A DNA stretch of 64,000 bases from Gammaproteobacteria bacterium (lineage in GTDB: Bacteria > Pseudomonadota > Gammaproteobacteria > SZUA-140), in assembly GCA_016712635.1 (NCBI GenBank), contig JADJQS010000001.1, forward strand, positions 93,501-157,500. Direction: 5' to 3'. The notes beneath the pieces were generated by a model, which saw only the letters and a list, made by a program, of their open reading frames with translations, had not been told where the DNA came from and did no database searches. Shown here piece after piece: positions 27,336-35,920 of the stretch. The position numbers and the translations under genes were made by a program. Each line of letters begins with the position of its first letter. Position 1 is the stretch's first letter.

Positions 27336-27766
27336 ATGCACCGCATCCGAACTATCATTCTTTCACTCACTGCATGCCTGTTTCTTCCGACCATATTGGC
27401 TGCCCCGGCTGCCAGCATGAGCGCAATAGAGTCCGAAGCCGGAACCGTGTTGCTCAGGTACTTCAGTGCCCTGACCCAAGGAGACACAGCGGCCTTGCGG
27501 TCTTTGATGGGCGGAGAGCTGCTCGCGAAGCGGTCCAGACTGCTGGACAACCCTGCCTACCCCGGGCACCTCATCCAAACCTACGGGCAGGCCCATTACA
27601 CGATTACGAAATACAGCGCGCTGGATGACACTACGGTCTCGATTGACGCCATTATTACGATGTCACCGGAGGAATCGATCAACAAGCGCTTCCTGCTGAA
27701 AAGGAAGCCGGATCGGATATGATCTCTCCGCAGTTTCTGATCTACGACGAGACCGCCGAGCAATAA
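27336..27766 (+). pseudogene. Small exported protein, possibly NTF2-like; single-base frameshift near the end
   Basis: It starts 12 bases after the SGNH gene with a GGAG ribosome site, so it is in the same operon. The signal peptide (IILSLTACLFLPTILAAPA) is followed by VLLRYFSALTQGDTAALRSLMGG, the helix pattern of NTF2-like/SnoaL-type cone folds, and a beta-rich remainder. The frame stops at 27722, but the next frame continues sensibly as KEAGSDMISPQFLIYDETAEQ to 27766; one A missing from the AAAA run at 27699-27702 explains it. No function can be assigned. Confidence 0.6.
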
Positions 27767-27835
27767 GTACCACCCAGCGAAGAGCCGAAGATAGACGCCC
27801 CGGCGCGGATCTATTCCGCGGCGCAGTGCACAGGA

Positions 27836-28651
27836 ATGGACCTCCCGGCCGACATGACCAGCGCCACCACCTCCATCCACGCCCCTTCAATCCTCATTGT
27901 CGCCCACCCCGACGATGAAGCACTTTGGCTGAGTTCGGTCCTCGAGCGTGTTGACCGGATCGTCTTCTGCTTCCAGGACTGCGCGGCAGCGCCCCGGCTG
28001 GGTCCGGGCCGGGCCCTGCTGTTGAGGGAGTATCCGCTACGCAATGTCATCAATCTGGGCCTGGAGGAGGCGTTGTCGTTCAACACTGCAAACTGGGAGC
28101 GGCCACAGCTCGACCACCACGGCATTCACATCGCGCGGGACAGCGAGGTGCGCGCAAGATACGAAGACAACTTTCACAAACTGACGAAATTGCTGGCACC
28201 GATGCTGACGGGTTACCGCACCGTCTTCACCCACAATCCCTGGGGCGAGTACGGCCACGAGGATCATATCCAGGTTTATCGGGTCCTGAAGACGCTACAG
28301 GAACAGCTCGGCTTCGAGCTCTGGTTTTCCAATTATTGCAGCCAGAAATCCGTGCTCTTGATGCTTGAGCATGTTTCCGGATTTACCAGCGACTACACCA
28401 CTCTGCCAACGAACGTCGAGCTGGCGCACACTTTGCGTGATCTCTACAAGAAGCACGGATGCTGGACCTGGTATAACGATTATCAATGGTTCAGTGAGGA
28501 ATCTCTCATGCCTGATTCCGCACTCGGCACCGGCGGCCTCGCACACGGCCATATCTTTCCCGTCAACATGCTCAAGACGGATTTCCCCAATGCATACGCT
28601 GCAGGCGGTGGAATTGCACGCTCGTTGCGCAGGCTGCTTGCGCGACACTAA
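27836..28651 (+). CDS. PIG-L/LmbE family deacetylase
   Basis: 271 residues. The zinc-site motif AHPDDE lies in ILIVAHPDDEALWLSSVL, and the later conserved histidines in THNPWGEYGHEDHIQVYRVL, both diagnostic of PIG-L-like N-acetyl-sugar deacetylases. There is no signal peptide, so it should act in the cytoplasm, for example on a GlcNAc-containing precursor. It is 22 bases before a glycosyltransferase gene, probably cotranscribed, hinting that the two make and use an amino sugar. An alternative start is the ATG at 27854. Confidence 0.85.
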   Translation: MDLPADMTSATTSIHAPSILIVAHPDDEALWLSSVLERVDRIVFCFQDCAAAPRLGPGRALLLREYPLRNVINLGLEEALSFNTANWERPQLDHHGIHIARDSEVRARYEDNFHKLTKLLAPMLTGYRTVFTHNPWGEYGHEDHIQVYRVLKTLQEQLGFELWFSNYCSQKSVLLMLEHVSGFTSDYTTLPTNVELAHTLRDLYKKHGCWTWYNDYQWFSEESLMPDSALGTGGLAHGHIFPVNMLKTDFPNAYAAGGGIARSLRRLLARH

Positions 28652-28672
28652 TCTATTGCATCGGAGCATACA

Positions 28673-29857
28673 ATGCTGCGCCGGATCACCCACAGGATAA
28701 AGACTGCCTTGGGCAGGCAGCCGCAGGCCGCCAACCGGGCCGTGGTTTCACTCCTCCCGGCCGGGAAACCGCTCGGCAACGTCCTGCTCTCCTATGTGAT
28801 CGACCCGTTTCTGCGCGGGCCGGCGGTGCCGATCTCTGACAGCCACACCCATCACTGGGAATCATTCCAGATCGCGCAGACGTTTCTGAACCACGGCTAC
28901 GCGGTCGATGTCGTCAGCTACATGAACTCCACGTTTGTCCCGCAGAAGCGCTACAACTACTTCATCGCCGCGCGCACCCAGCTCGAGCGGATCGCCCGCA
29001 GCCTGAACCGGGACTGCGTCATCGTCGCCCACCTGGACACGGCCCACTGGATCACCAGCAACTGTTCCGCCTATGCGCGCCTGCTGGATCTGAAAAACAG
29101 GCGCCACACGGGCCTGAAGAACAGCATCAAGCTGATCGAGGCCAATCTTGCCATCGAGCACGCCCATCTGGCAACCGTGCTGGGCAACGACTACACGATA
29201 GATACTTACCACTACGCCGGCACGCCGATTTTCCGCATCCCCATCTCCACCACCGCCGTCTACGACTGGGATCCTGCCAAGGATTTCGAACAATGCAGAA
29301 AGAACTATCTCTGGTTCGGCAGCAGCGGGTTCGTCCACAAGGGCCTGGATCTGGTGCTGGAGGCCTTCGCGCGCATGCCGGACCACCATCTGACGGTCTG
29401 CGGCCCGCTCGATGAGGAGAAGGAATTCGTCGCCATCTATCGCCGGGAGCTGTACGAGACCCGGAACATCCATGCCGAGGGATGGGTCGACGTAAACGGC
29501 CACCGGTTCCGCGAGATCACCGCGCAGTGCGCCGGGCTCGTCTACCCGAGCTGCGCGGAAGGCGGCGGCGGCAGCGCCATCACGTGCATGCACGCCGGCA
29601 TCGTGCCTCTGCTCAGTCGCGAGGCGAGCGTGGACCTGGACGATGAGTGCGGTGTTCTGCTGCGAGATACCAGCGTGGCAGGCATCATGGATGCGGTCAA
29701 AGGATTCTCGAATCTACCCGCAGACAAACTGCAGCAGATGGCAAGAAACGCCTGGACGCGCGCGCGCGCGACGCACACCCGGGAGCGTTTTGCGGTGGAT
29801 TACGACCGGTTTGTTTCCGAGGTATTACTGCCGAAATCGTTCGGCCGGCAACCTTGA
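28673..29857 (+). CDS. Glycosyltransferase, GT4-like
   Basis: 394 residues. The C-terminal GT-B domain shows NYLWFGSSGFVHKGLDLVLEA, HLTVCGPLDEEKEF, AEGWVDVNGHRF and the donor-site segment YPSCAEGGGGSAITCMHAGI followed by VPLLSREASVDL. The N-terminal half (YVIDPFLRGPAVPISDSHTH, HWESFQIAQTFLNHGY) is less typical. GGAG at seven bases before the ATG supports the start. It is paired with the PIG-L deacetylase and ends six bases from the convergent DUF4910 gene. Confidence 0.78.
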   Translation: MLRRITHRIKTALGRQPQAANRAVVSLLPAGKPLGNVLLSYVIDPFLRGPAVPISDSHTHHWESFQIAQTFLNHGYAVDVVSYMNSTFVPQKRYNYFIAARTQLERIARSLNRDCVIVAHLDTAHWITSNCSAYARLLDLKNRRHTGLKNSIKLIEANLAIEHAHLATVLGNDYTIDTYHYAGTPIFRIPISTTAVYDWDPAKDFEQCRKNYLWFGSSGFVHKGLDLVLEAFARMPDHHLTVCGPLDEEKEFVAIYRRELYETRNIHAEGWVDVNGHRFREITAQCAGLVYPSCAEGGGGSAITCMHAGIVPLLSREASVDLDDECGVLLRDTSVAGIMDAVKGFSNLPADKLQQMARNAWTRARATHTRERFAVDYDRFVSEVLLPKSFGRQP

Positions 29858-29863
29858 TAGTTA

Positions 29864-31177
29864 TCAGGCCCGGCTAAGCAGGCCTTTCTCCTCCAGCAGC
29901 CTCGCCGTTTCAAGAATGCTGGCGAACGGGATATTTGCCCGTTCTGCAATGTCGAGCATTGAATGCGCGCCGTCGGACTGGTTCAGGATCCAGAGCATCG
30001 CCATCTGCTTGCGGGCGGCGTCCTTGTCGCCACCGATCGCGCTGTATAATCCCCGCTTGCCCAGCTGCGGCTCGCACTTCGGCAGGATATTGAGGAAAGA
30101 TCCATCGTTCTCCAGGATCTCCAGCACCCCGGCCACCATACGATACGACTCCTCGAGGTACTCGGCGCGAACGAAGTCGAGATTGTCGGCCGAGTTGTGG
30201 TATTCGGGGAACTTGCCGTACTGACTGCGCTCGAACAGGCCGACCGGCAGGTCGAATGCCGGGGAACAGTACTGCCGCTCGTCGTAGCCGTAAGGGGAGA
30301 AATCCTCGATCACGGCCTGCCGTCCGCAGTGTTTCAGCACGTGCTCCACCGCACGATCAACCGCGGCGTTTCCACGCCTGCTGCGCTTGTAGGTCGGTCC
30401 GCCGGCGTCGCCGACGCAGGACAGGACCAGGCCATGTCTGATGTGATTGGCCCTGTCTTCGTTGTGCGCAAGCCAGGTAATGGAGCCGATCGTCCCCGGG
30501 ATGAACAGGAAGCGGTAGGTGTATCGATGTTCCGTGGTGGCGAGGTGCCGGGCGAGGAATGTCGCCAGCGCGATGCCGGACAGGTTGTCGTTGGCGAGCG
30601 AGGGATGGCAGATGTGGCAGGAAATCAGGATCTCGTCGTCGCTCATGCCCGGAACAACGTACTCCCCGTACGTCAGATGACCCTGCGAGAAGCCGGAGTC
30701 GATGCACACCTTGTACTGCCCGTCGGGCAGTGCGTCGAGCTGTCGCTGACTCAGGCAGAACCCCCAGGTACGGTTGTAATAGGAGGTCCGGTAAGGCACC
30801 AGATCGGGCTGGTCGGGCAGCGTGATGAGGTGCGGGCGCAACTCGGCCAGCGACATCGTCCGCTGGACCGGTTCGCTGTAACTTACGACATGGAGATTAC
30901 ACGCCCTGAAGTCGACGAGGCGCTCGCCAGCTTCATTCTTGATGTACGCATCACGTATATTCCACTCCTCCGGTACCGTCCAGTCGAATACACGGGTTCC
31001 CGACGGCACTTCGCGCACCTCGAGGGCGATATGATCGCGCACCCGTGCGAGCGTCCGGCGCACGCCCTCTCCGGTGATGCTGCGGCAGATCGGATACAAC
31101 TCGCGGACCAGCCCATGCATGAGCTCGCCCAGCCCGGGGCTCAGGAGATTCCCGCTTGTCACTCCGCCTGTCATCAT
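29864..31177 (-). CDS. DUF4910/DUF2172 aminopeptidase-like protein with C-terminal winged helix
   Basis: 437 residues from the ATG at 31177 (an open frame extends upstream but overlaps the epimerase gene and looks non-coding). It has an N-terminal region LVRELYPICRSITGEGVRRTL, an M28-like zinc-peptidase fold with probable metal ligands in SCHICHPSLANDNLSGIALA and YHNSADNLDF, FIPGTIGSITWLA between them, and a C-terminal winged-helix segment (MLDIAERANIPFASILETARL). Such proteins recur in polysaccharide and modified-sugar clusters, but their reaction is not established to my knowledge. It is the last gene of the CDP-sugar cassette. Confidence 0.8.
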   Translation of the reverse strand: MMTGGVTSGNLLSPGLGELMHGLVRELYPICRSITGEGVRRTLARVRDHIALEVREVPSGTRVFDWTVPEEWNIRDAYIKNEAGERLVDFRACNLHVVSYSEPVQRTMSLAELRPHLITLPDQPDLVPYRTSYYNRTWGFCLSQRQLDALPDGQYKVCIDSGFSQGHLTYGEYVVPGMSDDEILISCHICHPSLANDNLSGIALATFLARHLATTEHRYTYRFLFIPGTIGSITWLAHNEDRANHIRHGLVLSCVGDAGGPTYKRSRRGNAAVDRAVEHVLKHCGRQAVIEDFSPYGYDERQYCSPAFDLPVGLFERSQYGKFPEYHNSADNLDFVRAEYLEESYRMVAGVLEILENDGSFLNILPKCEPQLGKRGLYSAIGGDKDAARKQMAMLWILNQSDGAHSMLDIAERANIPFASILETARLLEEKGLLSRA

Positions 31178-31230
31178 CAACTCTTCATCTCGGTATGCCG
31201 GACGTGCAGAAGAACGACCTGTTGTCGGGT

Positions 31231-31764
31231 TCAATCCCTGTAATCCGGCCAGCTTCGGTCGCGTTCGGACAGTATGCGTTGTCCCACGGGCGGCCAGGTT
31301 ATCCCGAATGCCGGATCGTCCCATCTGACGCCGCGCGCCGCCGCGGGATGGTAGAACTCTGACATCTGGTAGAACACCTCGCTGTCGTCTTCCAGGGTCT
31401 GGAATCCGTGGGCGAAGCCCTCCGGTACATACAGCAGATTGCCATCCTGTGCGGACAGCCTGACTGCAACATGATGCCTGTGTGTGGGCGAATCCGGCCG
31501 CAGATCGATCACCACATCGTGTATGGCGCCGCGCGTGCAACGAATCAGCTTGACCTCCTGATGCGGTTCCGCCTGATAATGCATCCCGCGCAGAGTACCT
31601 CTGTGCCGGTTGAAGGAGGTACCGCACTGGACGAGCGCAGGGCTCAGACCATGCGCCTCGAACTCCCGCCGGCACCAGGTGCGGGCGAAATACCCGCGCT
31701 CGTCCTCACTCCTTTCGGGCAGGATGACGAACACCCCGGCGAGTGCGGCCTCTCGGAACTTCAC
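31231..31764 (-). CDS. dTDP/CDP-4-dehydro-6-deoxysugar 3,5-epimerase-like (RmlC family)
   Basis: 177 residues. The GTG at 31764 overlaps the stop of the methyltransferase by four bases (GTGA), a translational-coupling arrangement; a longer frame reaches 31812. Cupin motifs are FREAALAGVFVILPERSEDERGYF, the catalytic-His region FNRHRGTLRGMHYQ, LIRCTRGAIHDVVIDLR and FAHGFQTLEDDSEVFYQMSEFY. Members epimerise C3 and/or C5 of 4-keto-6-deoxysugars. Next to CDP-glucose dehydratase the substrate is probably the CDP-linked sugar. Confidence 0.85.
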   Translation of the reverse strand: MKFREAALAGVFVILPERSEDERGYFARTWCRREFEAHGLSPALVQCGTSFNRHRGTLRGMHYQAEPHQEVKLIRCTRGAIHDVVIDLRPDSPTHRHHVAVRLSAQDGNLLYVPEGFAHGFQTLEDDSEVFYQMSEFYHPAAARGVRWDDPAFGITWPPVGQRILSERDRSWPDYRD

Positions 31765-33011
31765 GGATAGACCCTGATCTCCGGGATCGGCACCAGAAAC
31801 TGCCCGCCCCACATACGGATTTGCGCCATCTGATTCATGACCTCCTCACGGAGATTCCACGGCAGGATCAGCACATAATCGGGCCGCGTCTCGCTGATCT
31901 TGTCCGGGGCGAAGATCGGGATGCGGGTACCGGGCAGGTATAGCCCCTGCTTGTGCGGACTGATGTCCACCGTGTAGTCGAGAAAGTCAGTGCGGATGCC
32001 ACAGTAATTCAACAGGGTGCTGCCCTGGGCCGGCGCGCCGTAGCCAACGATCCGTTTCCCGTCGCGTTTGGCGCGGATCAGGAATTCCAGCAGCTTGCGC
32101 TTGGTCTCGCGGACCTGTTCGCCGAAGGCGGTATAGGTCTCCATGCGATCCAGGCCGTACCCCTGCTCCTGCCGTCGCAGCGCCTCCACGGCGGCTGTCT
32201 GGGGCAGATTTCCATTCCCGGAATGGCAGGCGTAGATCCGCAGCGACCCGCCGTGGGTAGGCAGCTGCGCGACGTCGAAGATCCTCAGGCCGTGGTGCGC
32301 GAAGACCTTCTCGACAGTGAGCAGGGAGAGATAGGAAAAGTGTTCGTGATAAATGGTATCAAACTGGTTCTCGCTCATCAGGCGCATCAGGTGCGGAAAC
32401 TCCATGGTAATGACGCCGCGTGCACTGAGGAGGGTCTTCATCCCGGCGACAAAATCATTCAGGGCGGGGACGTGCGCGAGGACATTGTTGCCTACCAGAA
32501 GGTCGGCCTGCACACCGTCCGCCACCAGGCCCATGGCCGTCTGGGCCCCGAAAAATTTGACCACCGTAGGGATGCCGGCCTGCTGCGCTACCTTGGCGAC
32601 GTTCTCTGCCGGCTCGATTCCCAGCACCGGGATACCGGCCTGCTTGAAATCACGCAGCAGGTAACCGTCGTTGCTGGCGATCTCCACCACCTGCCAGGTC
32701 GCGTCCATCGCGAATCGATTGACCATCTCGCGGGCATACCGCCTCGCATGGTCGAGCCAGCTGGCCGAATACGAGGAAAAATATGCGTAGTCTGTGAAGA
32801 TCTCGGAGGGGCTCTGGAACTCCTCCAGTTGCACCAGAAAACAGGACCCGCAGACATGGGCATGCAGGGGAAAGAACGGCTCCATCCTGCGCAGCTTGTC
32901 CGCAGTCAGGTAGGCATTCGACAGAGGCGACATACCCAGGTCGACAAACGTATGGATCAGTGCTGCATCACAGAACCGGCATGTCGGCACCGCATTGTTA
33001 TTTTTTTTCAT
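31761..33011 (-). CDS. Sugar C-methyltransferase (TylC3/NovU-like)
   Basis: 416 residues from ATG 33011, which overlaps the dehydratase stop by 14 bases. The architecture is that of three-domain sugar C-methyltransferases: an N-terminal zinc-binding segment with cysteines (CRFCDAALIHTFVDLGMSPL, then CGSCFLV), a SAM-binding Rossmann domain (WQVVEIASNDGYLLRDFKQAG, VLGIEPAENVA), the catalytic-region YHEHFSYLSL, and a C-terminal domain (KRIVGYGAPAQGSTLLNYCG). The family adds a methyl from SAM to C3 or C5 of NDP-4-keto-deoxysugars, producing branched sugars. Confidence 0.87.
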   Translation of the reverse strand: MKKNNNAVPTCRFCDAALIHTFVDLGMSPLSNAYLTADKLRRMEPFFPLHAHVCGSCFLVQLEEFQSPSEIFTDYAYFSSYSASWLDHARRYAREMVNRFAMDATWQVVEIASNDGYLLRDFKQAGIPVLGIEPAENVAKVAQQAGIPTVVKFFGAQTAMGLVADGVQADLLVGNNVLAHVPALNDFVAGMKTLLSARGVITMEFPHLMRLMSENQFDTIYHEHFSYLSLLTVEKVFAHHGLRIFDVAQLPTHGGSLRIYACHSGNGNLPQTAAVEALRRQEQGYGLDRMETYTAFGEQVRETKRKLLEFLIRAKRDGKRIVGYGAPAQGSTLLNYCGIRTDFLDYTVDISPHKQGLYLPGTRIPIFAPDKISETRPDYVLILPWNLREEVMNQMAQIRMWGGQFLVPIPEIRVYP

Positions 33012-34056
33012 AGACCGCAATCTCGTTCATGGTGTAATCACGCATATCCTGCCCGTTCTGAAAGGCGCGGTACCAGTCAACAACCCGCGCCAGCCCCTCG
33101 GCCAGGGTCATCTTCGGCCGCCAGCCGAGCACGCTCTGTGCCTTGCTGCAATCCAGTTTCAGATGGCGTGCCTCGTGCGGTTGCTCCGATGGATCAAGCT
33201 TCCAAGTTGAATCCCCGCCCCACATCTGGGCCATCCTCTCCACAATCCAGGCGACCGGCTGCACATCGGCACTCTCCGGACCGAAGTTCCATCCTTCGCC
33301 CATGGCAACCCCACGCTCGTAACTCGCCTCCACCAGCGTCAGGTAGCCGTTGAGCGGTTCCAGCACGTGCTGCCACGGACGAATGGCGACGGGATTGCGG
33401 ATGATTGCGGGCCGGCCCTGCATGAAGGCCTGCACGATATCGGGTATCAGTCGGTCCTTGGCCCAGTCGCCGCCACCGATGACGTTACCTGCACGCGCGC
33501 TCGCCAGCACGACCCGCTGATTGCTCGCGGAGAAATAGGAATTGCGGTAAGCGGCGGTAACCAGTTCAGCGCAGCCCTTGCTGCTCGAATACGGGTCGTA
33601 GCCACCCATCGGTTCGTTCTCGCGGTATCCCCAGTGCCACTCGCGGTTTTCGTAGCACTTGTCGCTGGTGATATTGAGTACCGTGCGGACGCCGGGCATC
33701 GCGCGCACCGCCTCGAACACGTTGACCGTGCCAATGACGTTCGTCATGTAGGTTTCCACGGGGTGCTCGTAGGAATAGCGCACCAGCGATTGTGCTGCCA
33801 TATGAATGACAATCTCCGGCTCGTGCTGGCGCAGCACGGCGGCAAGATGCGGCAGGTCGCGGATATCTCCTTCCACGGAGGTCATGCCGCCCGCGACCCG
33901 GGCGACCTCGAACAGACTCGGAACTGTCGGGGCCGGCAAGGAATAGCCGACCAGCCGGGCACCGGCCTTCTGCAGCCAGAGCGACAGCCAGCTACCCTTG
34001 AAGCCGGTATGGCCCGTAAGCAGGACTCTTTTTCCCTCCCAGAATCCGGGGTTCAT
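32998..34056 (-). CDS. rfbG: CDP-glucose 4,6-dehydratase
   Basis: 352 residues of extended SDR. The NAD loop is KRVLLTGHTGFKGSWLSLWL, with the HMAAQSLVRYSYEHPVETY segment typical of RfbG, ITSDKCYENREWHWGYREN, and the catalytic YxxxK in YDPYSSSKGCAEL. It converts CDP-glucose to CDP-4-keto-6-deoxyglucose in the cytoplasm. It lies one base from the cytidylyltransferase gene and overlaps the methyltransferase, so the four genes form one operon. Confidence 0.93.
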   Translation of the reverse strand: MNPGFWEGKRVLLTGHTGFKGSWLSLWLQKAGARLVGYSLPAPTVPSLFEVARVAGGMTSVEGDIRDLPHLAAVLRQHEPEIVIHMAAQSLVRYSYEHPVETYMTNVIGTVNVFEAVRAMPGVRTVLNITSDKCYENREWHWGYRENEPMGGYDPYSSSKGCAELVTAAYRNSYFSASNQRVVLASARAGNVIGGGDWAKDRLIPDIVQAFMQGRPAIIRNPVAIRPWQHVLEPLNGYLTLVEASYERGVAMGEGWNFGPESADVQPVAWIVERMAQMWGGDSTWKLDPSEQPHEARHLKLDCSKAQSVLGWRPKMTLAEGLARVVDWYRAFQNGQDMRDYTMNEIAVYEKK

Positions 34057-34824
34057 TTACCATACCTTCCACGGCGCTCGCCCCGAGGCCCACAGCGCCT
34101 CGAGGTCGTTCTTGTCCTTCAGTGAATCCATAGGATGCCAGTATCCCTCATGCAGGAAGGCCGCCAGCTGGCAGTCGCTGGCGAGCCGCTCCATCGGCTC
34201 CTTCTCCCAAAAGATATGGTCACCGTCGATATAATCGAGCACCTTGGGCGACAACACAAAATATCCGCCGTTGATCCAGCCGCGATCGCCCTTGGGTTTT
34301 TCCTCGAATTTGTGCACGCGCGGGCCGTCCAGGTTCAGCGCACCGAAGCGCCCCGGCATCTGCGTCGCCGTCAGGGTCGCGAGCCGGCCCTGCTGCCGAT
34401 GGAACTGAATCAGGCTAGTGATATTGACACTACAGACACCGTCCCCGTAGGTGAAGCAGAAATCCTCATCGTCCAGATATGACCTGACACGCCGGAGCCG
34501 GCCCCCAGTGCCGGTATTCTCGCCCGTGTCGACCAGCGTGACCCGCCAGGGATCGGTACCGTTCTGGTGCATTTCCATCCGGTTGTTTTTTAGATCGAAA
34601 GTGACATCGGACATATGGAGGACATAGTTGGAGAAATACTCCTTGATCACGTATCCCTTGTACCCGCAGCATATAATGAAGTCATTGATCCCATATGCGG
34701 AATAAATCTTCATGATGTGCCAGAGAATGGGTTTGCCGCCGACCTCAACCATCGGTTTCGGCTTCAGCTGAGTCTCTTCGCTGATGCGCGTACCCAGACC
34801 TCCGGCCAGTATGACAACCTTCAT
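34057..34824 (-). CDS. rfbF: Glucose-1-phosphate cytidylyltransferase
   Basis: 255 residues from ATG 34824, which has GGAG eight bases upstream. The N-terminus MKVVILAGGLGTRISEET with KPKPMVEVGGKPILWHIMK is the nucleotidyltransferase signature; FTYGDGVCSVNI holds the metal-binding Asp, and PKGDRGWINGGYFVL is RfbF-like. It makes CDP-glucose from CTP and glucose-1-phosphate, the first step of the CDP-6-deoxysugar route encoded downstream. Confidence 0.93.
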   Translation of the reverse strand: MKVVILAGGLGTRISEETQLKPKPMVEVGGKPILWHIMKIYSAYGINDFIICCGYKGYVIKEYFSNYVLHMSDVTFDLKNNRMEMHQNGTDPWRVTLVDTGENTGTGGRLRRVRSYLDDEDFCFTYGDGVCSVNITSLIQFHRQQGRLATLTATQMPGRFGALNLDGPRVHKFEEKPKGDRGWINGGYFVLSPKVLDYIDGDHIFWEKEPMERLASDCQLAAFLHEGYWHPMDSLKDKNDLEALWASGRAPWKVW

Positions 34825-34975
34825 AAACAAGACTCCATAACTACAAGTTGCTTCTAGTCACGATGATTTGGTCCGGGTGAGGCGTCTGGATGCGTCTGAT
34901 TGCACGCACACAGTCTCACGAGACGCGGACAGTGCCCGAGGCGACAGGGCACGCGCCGACGTCGTAAGACTGCGG

Positions 34976-35878
34976 CTATTCAGCTCCGCTATGGCCGCTG
35001 TTCTTTACAGCGTGCATGTCGAGCACCTTCCCGTGATCGTCCGTTTCCGCGCCCCAGACCGGGAAGATGCCCCCGATGTTGCGGTCACGCACCACGTCAT
35101 GGATCAGATCGGCGTCGATACGGGGTTTCTGGTCGGCAAAGCCGCATACCAGCGCCGTATCGCACAGCACATTGATCAGCCGGGGCACGCCGCGCGTGTA
35201 ATAGAACACGGTGACGCATGCCGCCGCCTCGAACAGGTTGGGATCCCCCCCCGCGACCACAAGCCGATGGCGGATGTACTCGCACGTCGCCTGGAGATCA
35301 AGGGGCCGCAGGTGGAAATCCACCGCGATCCTCTGGGCAAACTGCTCCAGATGGGGGTGGCGCAGCATGTCGCGCAGGCCAGGCTGGCCGATCAGCATCA
35401 ACTGGAGGATCTGGTCCTTGTTTGCGTTGATGTTGGACAGCATCCGCAGCTGTTCGAGAGATTCAATATCGAGATTCTGCGCCTCGTCGATGATCAGGAT
35501 CGTGCGATGGCCCATTTCATGCTCGCGCATGAGGAATTCCGCCAGGGTCTGGTACAGCTCAACCTTTTCCTTGCCGCGAAATTCCAGCTTGAACGCGAGC
35601 AGGATCCATTGCAGCAATTCGCCGAAGGAACGATGGGTGTTGGAAACCAGGCCCACCGTGATATTTTCATCGCTTTCGATCTGGTTCAGCAGCTTGCGTA
35701 TCAACGTCGTCTTGCCAGAACCGATCTCGCCGGTGATCACCGTGAATCCGGCCTGGTTCAACAGGCCGTACTCCAGCATGGCCAACGCCATTCGATGGTT
35801 CTTGCTGAGAAAGAGAAAACCCGGATCGGGCAGCAGGGAAAACGGTTTTTCTTTGAATTTATAATATGACTCGTACAT
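34976..35878 (-). CDS. ExeA-like AAA ATPase, XrtA/PEP-CTERM system type
   Basis: 300 residues. The start YYKFKEKPFSLLPDPGFLFLS is characteristic of the ExeA/GspA-like ATPases found in XrtA-linked EPS loci. Walker A is GEIGSGKTT (residues 50-58), Walker B is TILIIDEAQN, and LMLIGQPGLRDMLR and QRIAVDFHLRPL are the sensor regions. It carries no C-terminal transmembrane/peptidoglycan-binding extension. It is probably a cytoplasmic ATPase assisting EPS secretion. It is the last gene of the minus-strand EPS core; 151 bases without a gene separate it from rfbF. Confidence 0.85.
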   Translation of the reverse strand: MYESYYKFKEKPFSLLPDPGFLFLSKNHRMALAMLEYGLLNQAGFTVITGEIGSGKTTLIRKLLNQIESDENITVGLVSNTHRSFGELLQWILLAFKLEFRGKEKVELYQTLAEFLMREHEMGHRTILIIDEAQNLDIESLEQLRMLSNINANKDQILQLMLIGQPGLRDMLRHPHLEQFAQRIAVDFHLRPLDLQATCEYIRHRLVVAGGDPNLFEAAACVTVFYYTRGVPRLINVLCDTALVCGFADQKPRIDADLIHDVVRDRNIGGIFPVWGAETDDHGKVLDMHAVKNSGHSGAE

Positions 35879-35920
35879 GATCTCGACCTCTAATCCGCCG
35901 CGCGTAATCCGGGCTTATGT

